A stretch of 37,857 nt of DNA from a virus, in IMG/VR virus record IMGVR_UViG_3300020401_000035, positions 1-37,857 of that record; one strand, given 5' to 3'. The first letter of the stretch is position 1, and every line of letters starts with the position of its first letter. Of this stretch, positions 16,297 through 24,533 are shown piece by piece. Below the pieces are notes generated by a model, which made no database searches, had not been told where the DNA came from, and was given only the letters and a program-made list of their open reading frames with translations. A program made the translations under genes and the position numbers.

Positions 16297-16887
16297 ATGG
16301 AATTTATTATAGCACTAGCGATGAAATTTTGGCAGTGGACTGTATTGATAGCAGTGGTAATTATTGGAGCAATAATTAATTTTACTGACAAAAGAGTTAC
16401 AGCAAAACTAAAATTTTCTTATAGAGAATTACCTCATTTACAACCGTTAAAATTTTCTACAAAAGGCAAAGGCTTTTGGAAAGGAATCCTTGCTTGGTTA
16501 TTAGGTACAAGAAATTGGGAAATTACAAAAGACTGGCATTATAATATTGATGGCACAGACTACGTGATCCCAGCAGGCTTTACTTTTGATGGTGCCAGTA
16601 TTCCTAAATTTTTAAGAACATTCTTTTCACCTGTTGGTGTATTACTTGTGGGCGGACTTGTACACGACTACGCATACAAATATACAACATTGTTAGAGAA
16701 GAACAAAAAGAACACAATGGACAAACTTACACAAAAAAGAGCAGATGAAATTTTCCGTGATATCAATATAAACGTTAACGGATTCTATGTAATGAATTAT
16801 CTAGCATACTATTCATTAAGATTAGGTGGCTGGGTAGCATGGCGTGGACACAGAAAAACAAATGCTAAAATACCGGGGTTAAAATAA
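16297..16887 (+). CDS. Membrane-anchored DUF1353-like protein
   Basis: An N-terminal membrane helix (about 12-29) is followed by a soluble domain with YVIPAGFTFDGASIPKFLRT (about 88-107) and GGLVHDYAY (about 118-126). The FDxASIP and HDxxY words are the hallmark of DUF1353, a phage-associated family of unknown function whose His/Asp residues look catalytic or metal-binding. It lies between the spanins and a holin-like gene, so a role in lysis or the envelope is likely but unproven. Confidence 0.75.
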   Translation: MEFIIALAMKFWQWTVLIAVVIIGAIINFTDKRVTAKLKFSYRELPHLQPLKFSTKGKGFWKGILAWLLGTRNWEITKDWHYNIDGTDYVIPAGFTFDGASIPKFLRTFFSPVGVLLVGGLVHDYAYKYTTLLEKNKKNTMDKLTQKRADEIFRDININVNGFYVMNYLAYYSLRLGGWVAWRGHRKTNAKIPGLK

Positions 16888-17210
16888 TGTCTGAACAAAA
16901 AATAAAAGTAAAAGAAGTTTCAAAAGAGTACGAAGTACCAAAAGAAGATTTAGTACCAAAGACAGGTGATGAAGCACCTACGTGGTACAACAAGACTGCT
17001 GGTATACTTGATAAATTTAGATTAATTCCAAGACTTATAATGTTGGCTTACATCTATGCTTTTTATAAGTCGATCACTTGGTTTATGACATTGACTGATC
17101 CATCAAATGCTCAAGCAATGTTTATATCAACAATAGTAGGTGCCGGCGCGGCATTCTTTGGATTGTATGTTGGTAAGCCAGGTGCCAATTTGCCAAACGG
17201 TAAAAAATAA
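16887..17210 (+). CDS. Putative holin-like membrane protein
   Basis: The 107-residue product has a charged N-terminal third (VKEVSKEYEVPKED), two membrane helices at about 47-67 and 77-97 separated by TDPSNAQ, and a short basic tail (NLPNGKK). Size, two helices and position beside spanin and peptidase genes fit a holin or pinholin that would release or activate the lysis enzyme. It begins as TAATG with the DUF1353 gene. No sequence family is recognised, so the holin call rests on topology and context. Confidence 0.55.
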   Translation: MSEQKIKVKEVSKEYEVPKEDLVPKTGDEAPTWYNKTAGILDKFRLIPRLIMLAYIYAFYKSITWFMTLTDPSNAQAMFISTIVGAGAAFFGLYVGKPGANLPNGKK

Positions 17211-17244
17211 GGTAATCCAAAAAATATTAAATAGTACATAGGAC

Positions 17245-17274
17245 TTGACTTTTTGGTTAGAGTCATTATATAAT
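17245..17274 (+). promoter_or_regulatory. Sigma70-type early promoter, leaderless start
   Basis: TTGACT (17245-17250) and TATAAT (17269-17274) are 18 bases apart. The ATG of the DnaJ-like gene (17280) is 6 bases after the -10 box, with no ribosome site, so the transcript should start at or beside the ATG. It heads the dnaJ-def-clpA operon. Confidence 0.8.
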
Positions 17275-17279
17275 ATAGT

Positions 17280-18125
17280 ATGGATTATTATTCTATCCTC
17301 GGCGTCAATAGAAACGCATCAGAAACAGAACTGAAAAAGGCTTATAAGAAAAAAGCCATGCAGTATCACCCTGACAAAGGCGGAGATGCAAACAAGTTTC
17401 AGCAAATCAACGAGGCTTACGAAACACTAAAAGACCCACAAAAGAAAACTAACTATGATAGATTTGGCACAGCCAATCCATATGAAAGACAACCTGGTGG
17501 TAATCAGCAATATCAAGAATTTAACTTTGGAAATGTAAATGATATATTTGATTCATTTTTTGGAGGTGGTGGACCTTTTCACAGACAACGTGCACCTAAA
17601 AGAAATAGAAATATAAACATCAGAGCGAGTATAAGTTTACAAGATGTTATGCAAGGAAAAACTTTAATTGCAACTTATAGATTAAGCAATGGTAAAGAAC
17701 AAAGTGTTAACATAGATTTACCCAAAGGAGTAGAAGGCAATAGTACAATTAGATTTCAAGGACTAGGTGATAATCTTCACAAAGATGCTCCTAGAGGAGA
17801 TTTATTTTGTAAAGTTGTTATAGATAGACACCCTGAATGGGAAAGAAATGGAAGTGATTTACACAAAACAATAAGTGTAAATGCACTTGAAATGATATTA
17901 GGAACTAAGGTCCCAATACAAACTTTAGATGGAAAAAGTTTAAACATTAATATTCCTAAAGGTTGTAAAACTGGAACAGTGATGAGCATTCACGAACATG
18001 GATTGCCAAGATTATATAATAGAGGTAGAGGAAATATTTACATCACTGTAAATGCACATATACCTGATATTCATGATAAAGAAGTATTAAATTTAATAAG
18101 GAAAATTAAAGATGCAACTAATTAA
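17280..18125 (+). CDS. DnaJ/CbpA-like J-domain cochaperone
   Basis: Residues 1-62 form a J domain with the essential HPD at 30-32 (MQYHPDKGG). A Gly/Phe-rich linker follows (about 70-100), then two peptide-binding C-terminal domains (about 108-180 and 186-262). The Cys-rich zinc region of true DnaJ is missing, so it is the CbpA type (type II). J proteins stimulate ATP hydrolysis by DnaK and deliver clients, so it probably recruits host DnaK. It overlaps the deformylase gene by 14 bases and shares an early promoter. Confidence 0.9.
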   Translation: MDYYSILGVNRNASETELKKAYKKKAMQYHPDKGGDANKFQQINEAYETLKDPQKKTNYDRFGTANPYERQPGGNQQYQEFNFGNVNDIFDSFFGGGGPFHRQRAPKRNRNINIRASISLQDVMQGKTLIATYRLSNGKEQSVNIDLPKGVEGNSTIRFQGLGDNLHKDAPRGDLFCKVVIDRHPEWERNGSDLHKTISVNALEMILGTKVPIQTLDGKSLNINIPKGCKTGTVMSIHEHGLPRLYNRGRGNIYITVNAHIPDIHDKEVLNLIRKIKDATN

Positions 18126-18606
18126 AGACCCAAATGATTTTTTAAAACGCAAAGTAGATGCATTTAATTTTGAAAAAGAAGATGCTCCAAAATTGGCACA
18201 AGAAATGATATCGGATATGATTAAGTTTAACGGTGTTGGGTTAGCCGCAAACCAAGTAGAGTATAATGGCAGAATATTTGTTATGAAGCCAGAATCTGGT
18301 AAACCTTTTGCAGTAATTAATCCTAGTATAGAAAAGGTAAGTGCAACAACCAAATTAGGCGTTGAAGGATGTTTAAGTTTCCCAAATCTATTTTTGTATG
18401 TGCAGAGACCAGACAAAATTGAAGTGAATTTTCTTGACATTGAAGGAAAAAATGTTACAATGTTACTAGAAGATTTTGAAGCCAGAATCTTCTTACATGA
18501 ATTTGATCATTTGGACGGAATTACATTCGACACTAGAGTGAGCAAATTAAAATTACAACTCGCAAGAGAAAAACAAAGGAAGTTAGAAAAAATTAAAAAT
18601 GGTTGA
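18112..18606 (+). CDS. def: Peptide deformylase
   Basis: All three deformylase motifs are present: GVGLAANQ (41-48), EGCLSFP (85-91, with the metal-binding Cys) and HEFDH (129-133). The enzyme removes the formyl group from the N-terminal Met of new proteins. At 164 residues it is of normal length. It sits between DnaJ- and ClpA-like genes and overlaps both, so the three form one operon acting on new or misfolded proteins early in infection. Phage deformylases are known in marine cyanophages. Confidence 0.93.
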   Translation: MQLIKDPNDFLKRKVDAFNFEKEDAPKLAQEMISDMIKFNGVGLAANQVEYNGRIFVMKPESGKPFAVINPSIEKVSATTKLGVEGCLSFPNLFLYVQRPDKIEVNFLDIEGKNVTMLLEDFEARIFLHEFDHLDGITFDTRVSKLKLQLAREKQRKLEKIKNG

Positions 18607-20851
18607 ACCAAACGACGATTTACAGACAGTATTCGATAAAGCAGTATCTGTTGCTAAAAAACTGAAACATGAATACGTAACACTTGAACATTTGTTATAT
18701 GCAATGTTGTGTACAGATAAGTTTCAGAACATGATTACAGGTTTTGGTTCCAATTACGAAGAAATTAAAGACAATTTAGAAACATATTTGAAAACAAAAT
18801 TAAATGATATCAAAGTAAAAGAAGGCACTTTAAAATACAAACCAAAGAAAACAACCTCTGTTGAACGTGTGCTTAATAGAGCATTTACACAGGTGTTGTT
18901 TAGTGGTAGAAGTCAAATTGATATCGCTGACGTGTTTTTAAGTATAATGAGTGAAAAGAAAAGTTGGGCATATTATTTTGTTTACAAAGCAGAAATAGAA
19001 AAAGATAAATTTCAGGAATATTTGCACAGCGAAATAAGTGAGATACAAGACGAAGACGTTGATCCAACAACTGCCAATAGAGCATTAAGTCAGTTTACAA
19101 CAAATCTAAACACCCAAGCAAAGAAACAAAAAATAGATCCTGTTATAGGTAGAGAATTTGAATTAGATTCTATTGCACTGTCTTTGGGCAGAAGAATGAA
19201 AAACAACGTAATACTTGTTGGTGAACCAGGTGTGGGTAAAACTGCAATAGCAGAAGGTTTAGCATTAAACATACACAACAAAACTTGTCCAGAATTTTTA
19301 AAGCCTTATGAAGTATACAATTTAGATATTGGTGCAATGTTGGCTGGTTCTAAATACAGAGGTGATTTTGAGGAAAGATTTAAAACAGTTTTAAGTGCCT
19401 TAAAGAAAAAAGGCAAGACTATTGTGTTTATAGATGAAGCACATAATATATCTGGAGCAGGATCTACTGGCAGTGGTTCTAGTGCAAATGACCTAGCAAA
19501 TTTATTAAAACCAGTCCTATCTAAAGGAGAAGTTAAAGTTGTAGCATCAACCACTTGGGAAGAATATAGAAAATATTTTGAAAAAGACAGAGCATTGATG
19601 CGTAGATTCCAACGTGTTACTGTGGACGAACCTAGTTCAGCAGTAACAAAAGATATTATGCATGGTATAAAAAAATACTATGAAGAGTTTCATAAAACAC
19701 AAATATCAGATGAGGCTATTCAAGCATCAATCGATTTGAGTGTAAAATATCAAACAGATAAGAAATTGCCAGATAAAGCAATTGATTTAATAGATTTGGC
19801 GTGTAGTAGATTAAATTTAAGAGAAGACAATACAGACAGAAATATTAACAAAGAAAGTATTGAACTTGAACTTTCTAACATGACTAAAATGCCATTAGAA
19901 ACTGTACAACAAAAAGAAAGTTCTAATGTTGCAAACTTGATGCAAAATATGAAAAAAGTTGTTTATGGACAAGATGATGCCATTGAACAAATTGTAGATA
20001 AAATTATGATTGCTCAGGCTGGACTAAAACGTGATAACAAACCGATTGGCTCTTTTGTGTTAATGGGTCCAACTGGATGTGGTAAAACAGAAACAGCAAA
20101 ACAATTATCTAATCAATTAGGAGTAAAATTAGTGAGATTTGATATGTCAGAATATCAAGAAAAACATTCGGTATCTAAATTAATTGGATCTCCTCCAGGT
20201 TATGTAGGCTTTGAAGAAAACACAGGACAATTAATTACAAAGATTCAAGAAAATCCAAACTGTGTATTACTATTAGATGAAATAGAAAAAGCACACCCAG
20301 ATGTTTCGCAGATTCTTTTACAAATAATGGATGAAGGAAGTATTGCTGGTAACAATGGTAAAACAGCAGACTGTAAAAATATCACACTGTTTTTAACTAC
20401 AAACCTTGGTGCTGATAAACTAGAGAAAAATGTAATGGGCTTCAATGCAAGTACAACAATAGAGTATGATGATAAAGATATGAAAACATACTTTGCGCCT
20501 GAATTTAGAAACAGGTTAGATGGCGTGATTGTGTTTAAAAAACTAGACAAAAATGTGCTGATTAAGATTGTTGGCAAGTTTATGTTAGAATTGAAAAATA
20601 CTCTGAAAGAGAAAAAAGTTGAAGTAACTCTGTCAGATGAAGCAATAGATTATCTAGTAGATAAAGGCTATGACAGTAAGATGGGTGCAAGACCTATGCA
20701 AAGGGTGATAGATAATGACATCAAGAAACCAATGGCAAAATTGTTGCTATTTGGTGAACTAAAGAATGGTGGACAAGTTACTATTGCTGTCAAAGACAAG
20801 AAACTGCATTTAATACCGCAAAAAGCAGTCAAATTACTGCAACAGAGTTAA
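18599..20851 (+). CDS. ClpA-like double AAA+ unfoldase
   Basis: The 750-residue protein matches ClpA layout: an N-domain (about 1-145), D1 with Walker A GEPGVGKT (208-215) and Walker B VFIDEAH (276-282), and D2 with GPTGCGKT (490-497) and LLLDEIE (557-563). Pore loops KYRG (252-255) and GSPPGYVG (530-537) are intact. There is no ClpB-type middle coiled coil. VMGFN near 612-616 lies where ClpA has its IGL/IGF loop for docking on ClpP, so it may use the host ClpP. No phage ClpP is seen. It would unfold chosen host or phage proteins early in infection. Confidence 0.92.
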   Translation: MVEPNDDLQTVFDKAVSVAKKLKHEYVTLEHLLYAMLCTDKFQNMITGFGSNYEEIKDNLETYLKTKLNDIKVKEGTLKYKPKKTTSVERVLNRAFTQVLFSGRSQIDIADVFLSIMSEKKSWAYYFVYKAEIEKDKFQEYLHSEISEIQDEDVDPTTANRALSQFTTNLNTQAKKQKIDPVIGREFELDSIALSLGRRMKNNVILVGEPGVGKTAIAEGLALNIHNKTCPEFLKPYEVYNLDIGAMLAGSKYRGDFEERFKTVLSALKKKGKTIVFIDEAHNISGAGSTGSGSSANDLANLLKPVLSKGEVKVVASTTWEEYRKYFEKDRALMRRFQRVTVDEPSSAVTKDIMHGIKKYYEEFHKTQISDEAIQASIDLSVKYQTDKKLPDKAIDLIDLACSRLNLREDNTDRNINKESIELELSNMTKMPLETVQQKESSNVANLMQNMKKVVYGQDDAIEQIVDKIMIAQAGLKRDNKPIGSFVLMGPTGCGKTETAKQLSNQLGVKLVRFDMSEYQEKHSVSKLIGSPPGYVGFEENTGQLITKIQENPNCVLLLDEIEKAHPDVSQILLQIMDEGSIAGNNGKTADCKNITLFLTTNLGADKLEKNVMGFNASTTIEYDDKDMKTYFAPEFRNRLDGVIVFKKLDKNVLIKIVGKFMLELKNTLKEKKVEVTLSDEAIDYLVDKGYDSKMGARPMQRVIDNDIKKPMAKLLLFGELKNGGQVTIAVKDKKLHLIPQKAVKLLQQS

Positions 20852-20868
20852 TCTCGTTCTTTTAAAAC

Positions 20869-20879
20869 CTAAATAAATA
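20869..20879 (+). promoter_or_regulatory. T4-type late promoter, overlapping CTAAATA and ATAAATA
   Basis: Two overlapping late-type cores (CTAAATA at 20869 and ATAAATA at 20873) lie after the ClpA-like gene; the next ATG is 5 bases past the second. They mark the switch from an early operon to late genes. Confidence 0.65.
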
Positions 20880-20884
20880 AGCAT

Positions 20885-21238
20885 ATGCCAGCAAGTAGCG
20901 AAACAATATTATCAGCAACAACACATCCAGGTGATAGCACATCTGAGACTGTTGTAGGTAGCAAATTTAAAGGTGATGGATACTACGGTAGATCCGATGG
21001 ATTACATACGGTTCAAATTAACGTTTCTGGAGTATCTGGAACAATTAAATTGCAAGCCACACTAGCAGTTGAACCTGTTGAGGCTGATTACTTTGATATT
21101 GAAAACGTAGAATATAACAGTGGCACTGATGGCAGTACAGGTTCTTTTATGTACAACTTTACAGGTAATTTTGTATGGATTAGAGCTCATGTAGTGTACA
21201 CAGACGGAACAATTAACAGTATAAAGTTGAATCATTAA
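20885..21238 (+). CDS. Putative small virion protein, 117 aa
   Basis: The protein is rich in Gly, Ser, Thr and Val with a predicted beta-sandwich pattern (LHTVQINVSGVSGTIKLQAT and FVWIRAHVVYTDGT). It lacks cysteines and catalytic motifs. The composition is that of phage head-decoration or tail proteins, and the late promoter supports expression with virion genes. I do not recognise the exact family. Confidence 0.5.
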   Translation: MPASSETILSATTHPGDSTSETVVGSKFKGDGYYGRSDGLHTVQINVSGVSGTIKLQATLAVEPVEADYFDIENVEYNSGTDGSTGSFMYNFTGNFVWIRAHVVYTDGTINSIKLNH

Positions 21239-21239
21239 T

Positions 21240-21827
21240 ATGCATCATTATTTTAACATAGTAAAAGACACACCATTTACAGAAGACGAAATTAACACAG
21301 CAATCAATTTAAGCACAATTGGATTGTTAGAAGCCGAAACCAAGTATGTAACTTTCGAAGATGATAAAGGTAATAATGTACTTGCAGTTGAATTACACAG
21401 ACAACTTGATCAATTAGAATCAGATGATTTAGCAGAAGATTTAGAACTATTGTACAACAAATTAGGCACAAAAGATTTTGTTATAGAAGTATCAGATAAC
21501 GATCCTGATGAAGAAACATATGAAGGTGACGACTTTTTTGAAGCCTACGGTGATATGTGGTACAATGAAGATGAAAATTTAGATGAAGCAGAGTACAGAG
21601 GTAGAAAAGTAAAATTAGGCAAACCAATGCAAGGTGATGTCAAAAAGTTTAAAGTTTATGTAAGAGATCCAAAAACAAAAAATATTAAAAAAGTAAACTT
21701 TGGTGATCCTAATATGAGAATTAAAAAATCTAATCCTGCAAGACGTAGAAGTTTCAGAGCAAGACACAACTGTTCAAATCCAGGACCTAGAACAAAAGCA
21801 AGATATTGGTCTTGCAGAAAGTGGTAA
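21240..21827 (+). CDS. Acidic protein with basic, Cys-containing C-terminal module
   Basis: The first 130 residues are strongly acidic (DNDPDEETYEGDDFFEAYGD). The last 60 switch to basic: VYVRDPKTKNIKKVNFGDP, then SNPARRRSFRARHNC, CSNPGP and YWSCRKW. This C-terminal module, with two cysteines about 16 apart, is one I recall at the end of several unrelated marine phage proteins. It resembles the CSNPKGFSQKAHC end of the protein at 27701. It probably binds nucleic acid or a capsid partner. It is the first gene of a run of such proteins; its N-terminus lacks the capsid-targeting-like motif. Confidence 0.6.
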   Translation: MHHYFNIVKDTPFTEDEINTAINLSTIGLLEAETKYVTFEDDKGNNVLAVELHRQLDQLESDDLAEDLELLYNKLGTKDFVIEVSDNDPDEETYEGDDFFEAYGDMWYNEDENLDEAEYRGRKVKLGKPMQGDVKKFKVYVRDPKTKNIKKVNFGDPNMRIKKSNPARRRSFRARHNCSNPGPRTKARYWSCRKW

Positions 21828-21828
21828 T

Positions 21829-22128
21829 ATGAGAGCAGAAGATTTCGTTCATCCTAAAAGCAAAATAGATTATGATATAATTGATGATATTCATGCATTC
21901 ATGACCAACGATAATGATTTTTATAGACGCAATTATTTTCCAGTAATAGATGAATTTAAGACAAAAGGCAAAACTGATAGAATGAGACCAATGATTGAAT
22001 TGGCTTGTAATGAATATTTTAAAAAATTTAACGTACCTGCTCGTCAAGAAAATGCAATCAACGATGATGATAAACAAGTGTTGATGGACAAAATAATTGA
22101 AACAGAAAAAGAAAATAAGGATGAGTAA
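21829..22128 (+). CDS. Small helical protein with N-terminal MRAEDF motif
   Basis: A 99-residue protein that starts MRAEDFVHPKSK, close to the MRAKDFITEG and MRAFEFITEG starts of later genes, although the Glu expected at a cleavage point is absent. The rest is mostly helical and charged, with RMRPMIELACNEYFKKF in the middle and an acidic end. Function is unknown. It overlaps the nucleotidyltransferase gene as TAATG. Confidence 0.65.
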   Translation: MRAEDFVHPKSKIDYDIIDDIHAFMTNDNDFYRRNYFPVIDEFKTKGKTDRMRPMIELACNEYFKKFNVPARQENAINDDDKQVLMDKIIETEKENKDE

Positions 22129-22730
22129 TGCGTATATTAGAAATAGTAGAAGCACCAGATAAAACTGCTGTATTTGCCTTTGGGCGAATGAACCCTATCA
22201 CAATAGGACATCAAAAAATTATAGACACAATAAAACAACAAAATGGTGATCCATTTTTATTTCTAACTCACACACAAAATAATCAAAAAGACCCGCTTAA
22301 TTTTGCACAAAAGAAAATGTATGCTACAAACTTCTTTCAAGGAGTTACAGTAGGCGATGATAATGTGCGAACGATCATTGATGCAATGAAGAAATTAGAA
22401 TCTATGGGTTACAACAAAATAATATATGTTGCAGGCAGTGATAGAGTTGAATCATTCAATGACTTATTGAACAAATACAATGGTGCAGATTACAATTTTG
22501 ATTCTATTGATATTGTAAGTGCTGGAGAAAGAGATCCTGAAGTAGATGGTGCAAGAGGCATGAGTGCTTCTAAAATGCGTGATTTTGCGGCACGTGGTGA
22601 CTTACAAACTTTTATTAACAATGTGCCAGGTGAAAAGAAATTAGCAACAAAAATGTACATGGATGTACGTAAAGCAATGGGCTATGAAGCAGTGCAAAAG
22701 AAACCCCAACCCATGGGCCAACCAGCATAA
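22128..22730 (+). CDS. Nucleotidyltransferase-like (HIGH-superfamily) protein with capsid-targeting-like N-terminus
   Basis: FAFGRMNPITIGHQKII (about 16-32) is the nucleotide-binding TxGH signature of the cytidylyltransferase/NMNAT superfamily. YVAGSDRVESF and SASKMRDFAARGD provide the later binding and (S/T)xxxxR motifs. Members transfer a nucleotide to nicotinamide mononucleotide, phosphopantetheine or lipid head groups; the substrate here cannot be read from sequence. Eight residues, MRILEIVE, precede the core and resemble the motif shared by neighbouring genes, so the enzyme may be packaged into the capsid. It ends in a Pro/Gln-rich tail. Confidence 0.8.
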   Translation: MRILEIVEAPDKTAVFAFGRMNPITIGHQKIIDTIKQQNGDPFLFLTHTQNNQKDPLNFAQKKMYATNFFQGVTVGDDNVRTIIDAMKKLESMGYNKIIYVAGSDRVESFNDLLNKYNGADYNFDSIDIVSAGERDPEVDGARGMSASKMRDFAARGDLQTFINNVPGEKKLATKMYMDVRKAMGYEAVQKKPQPMGQPA

Positions 22731-22733
22731 ATA
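22727..22733 (+). promoter_or_regulatory. T4-type late promoter core (ATAAATA)
   Basis: It overlaps the TAA stop of the nucleotidyltransferase gene and the next ATG is only 3 bases later, the shortest spacing seen. Confidence 0.6.
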
Positions 22734-22736
22734 CGT

Positions 22737-22943
22737 ATGGATATAGGCACACTTAAAAAATTAGCAGGCATTGACTCTCAAACTTCCACGGTGGAAGATC
22801 AAAATGTGAGTCATACTGCCACTGCTTTAAAGCAGAAAGAACGTAAGTTAGGCTTAAAACCAGGTGATCCAGATTGGTTTAAACTGTGGTTTAGTAGACC
22901 ATATTTGCAAGGATCATTAGGATTTAGAGGACGTAAAAAATGA
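22737..22943 (+). CDS. Small basic protein, 68 aa
   Basis: It begins MDIGTLKKLAGID, then a polar linker and a basic end (FSRPYLQGSLGFRGRKK). There are no cysteines or membrane segments. The basic end resembles the ends of other proteins in this cluster, and the late promoter lies just upstream. It shares ATGA with the next gene. The function is unknown; DNA or capsid binding is possible. Confidence 0.6.
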   Translation: MDIGTLKKLAGIDSQTSTVEDQNVSHTATALKQKERKLGLKPGDPDWFKLWFSRPYLQGSLGFRGRKK

Positions 22944-24106
22944 AGTTAAGAGATTTATTTGTTGAATTTAAGGTTAATAATGAACCAAGAGACGAAGTTC
23001 ATTACCGCCAATTAAAAAAAGATTTACAAAAAATTCAAAACGATCCTAAACAAAGAGACCCTGAAACTAAACGTGCAGTAATGAAACGTAAAGCAGAATT
23101 AGATGCTTGGGCACATTCAAAAGGTATTAAATCAGAAAATTCAATTGAAGAAGGTCATTATCCGCATATTAAAAGTTTTGATAAACTTTATGGAATAAAT
23201 GACGTACAAAAATACAAAGACATGGCGGATGATGCACAGTCAATGGACATGGAAGAATTTGTTGACACTTACAATAATGTAATTGACATGGCTGGAGATT
23301 TTTGGGAAGATCATCAAAAAAATGTTGCAGAAGAACCAGTTTCAATGCAAGACTTGAAAAGAGTAGGCGCAGATGTAAAGAAAGTTTATGTACACAAAGA
23401 TGGTAAAACAATTTTAGTACCTGTCGAAAAAAAAGATGAATATCTAGCAAAAGGCTACAAACTTTCTTCTTTAAGAGCAGAAGATCAAGTTGACGAAAGA
23501 ATGCCAGCAAGTATTATCAAACACAAAGAAAAACTTGCTAATATGTCAGACAAAGATTTAGCAGACAGATTTAAAGATTTTGATGACACAAGATTGCGTC
23601 AAATGGCATGGAGACATGGCTATGGCAAAATGAGTGACTACTACGTAAACAGAAAAAACAAAGGTATGTCACAAGACACAAATGAAGGCGAAATGCGTAT
23701 GGACAAATCAGCATTTGTTCAAATGTTAGCAAACAAAATTCAAGAACCTCAAAAAGGACATGGAAGACCAGAATACGATAATAGACTGTTGGCTAAGATG
23801 TATAAGTTGGTAACAGGCAAAGATGTAGACTTTGAAGGTGATAAGTTCACAATAAAAATGAACACTCCAACAACTGAAGACGCAGATATCGATGCACAAT
23901 TTAAATCAGATGTGTTACAATTTTTAAACAGCAAAGTTGTACAAATTGAAAAACAAATAGAATTACAACCGGCAAACACAGCGGAAGAAAAAGAAAACAA
24001 AGAATTTGCATTAAAATTATTTGATTTTGTACAAGCAAAGTTGGAACAAAAAGATGATGCAGATAACACATTGACTGTGCCTAAGTCAATGATTAAGAAA
24101 AAGTAA
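22940..24106 (+). CDS. Large charged protein of the internal-protein-like cluster, 388 aa
   Basis: The start MKLRDLFVEFK fits the cluster motif with a possible cut after Glu9. The body is highly charged, with helical and possibly coiled regions: an N-terminal KxxLQKIQNDPKQRDPETKR, a middle VYVHKDGKTILVPVEKKDEYLAKGY and a C-terminal helix bundle rich in Lys/Glu. No catalytic motif, cysteine or membrane segment is seen. It overlaps neighbours on both sides (ATGA, TAATG). It looks like a fusion of several short modules. A capsid-interior or scaffold role is inference. Confidence 0.65.
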   Translation: MKLRDLFVEFKVNNEPRDEVHYRQLKKDLQKIQNDPKQRDPETKRAVMKRKAELDAWAHSKGIKSENSIEEGHYPHIKSFDKLYGINDVQKYKDMADDAQSMDMEEFVDTYNNVIDMAGDFWEDHQKNVAEEPVSMQDLKRVGADVKKVYVHKDGKTILVPVEKKDEYLAKGYKLSSLRAEDQVDERMPASIIKHKEKLANMSDKDLADRFKDFDDTRLRQMAWRHGYGKMSDYYVNRKNKGMSQDTNEGEMRMDKSAFVQMLANKIQEPQKGHGRPEYDNRLLAKMYKLVTGKDVDFEGDKFTIKMNTPTTEDADIDAQFKSDVLQFLNSKVVQIEKQIELQPANTAEEKENKEFALKLFDFVQAKLEQKDDADNTLTVPKSMIKKK

Positions 24107-24531
24107 TGAGAGCAAAAGACTTTATTACAGAAGGCGCTTCAATGAATGCCTACCACAAACATCCAAAAGATGATAAACTTTGGACCTTTCCTGATTCATA
24201 TGCAGATGATCCAAGTGTTGAAAGTCCTTACATGAGCAACGCAAGTATGCGAATGTTTTTAGATGGTTTAGGCTACGATCCAAATTTTGAAGAAGCATCA
24301 CCAGTACCAGCAAAAGAATTTATTGCTAGAACAACACAATGGTTACAAAAAAATATTAACAAACCTTCTAAAGAAATACCAACCACAGTAGACAAAAATC
24401 CTGGCGGGCCAACAATGATTTCTGGTGGAAAACCAGAAGGCTGGATGAACACATCAGTCAAAGTCCATAACGAATTGGCTCGTAACATTCTTGCAAAATA
24501 TCCTGAAGTAACACATTTTGGATTTGGTTAA
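24106..24531 (+). CDS. Protein with capsid-targeting-like start MRAKDFITEG, 141 aa
   Basis: The N-terminus is very close in pattern to the T4 internal-protein leader MKTYQEFIAEA, with a predicted cut after ITE. The rest (MNAYHKHPKDDKLWTFPDSY, SNASMRMFLDGLGYDPNFEE, PKEFIARTTQWLQKN-like helices) is soluble and not recognised. No cysteines are present. It overlaps the preceding gene as TAATG and is followed 2 bases later by the HAD gene. Confidence 0.65.
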   Translation: MRAKDFITEGASMNAYHKHPKDDKLWTFPDSYADDPSVESPYMSNASMRMFLDGLGYDPNFEEASPVPAKEFIARTTQWLQKNINKPSKEIPTTVDKNPGGPTMISGGKPEGWMNTSVKVHNELARNILAKYPEVTHFGFG

Positions 24532-24533
24532 TC

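Noticed and set aside
18434-18461. TTGACA-N16-TACAAT inside the deformylase gene
   Set aside because: Spacer and -10 are weaker than in the other promoters, and the next gene start is about 140 bases away within an operon that already has a strong promoter.
20825-20840. Short hairpin GCAGT...ACTGC near the end of the ClpA-like gene
   Set aside because: Only 5 base pairs and no T-run follows, so it is not a credible terminator.
22783-22797. 15-base palindrome CTTCCACGGTGGAAG
   Set aside because: It is inside a coding region, a 7-bp arm with a 1-base centre cannot form a hairpin, and about two such palindromes are expected by chance in this length.
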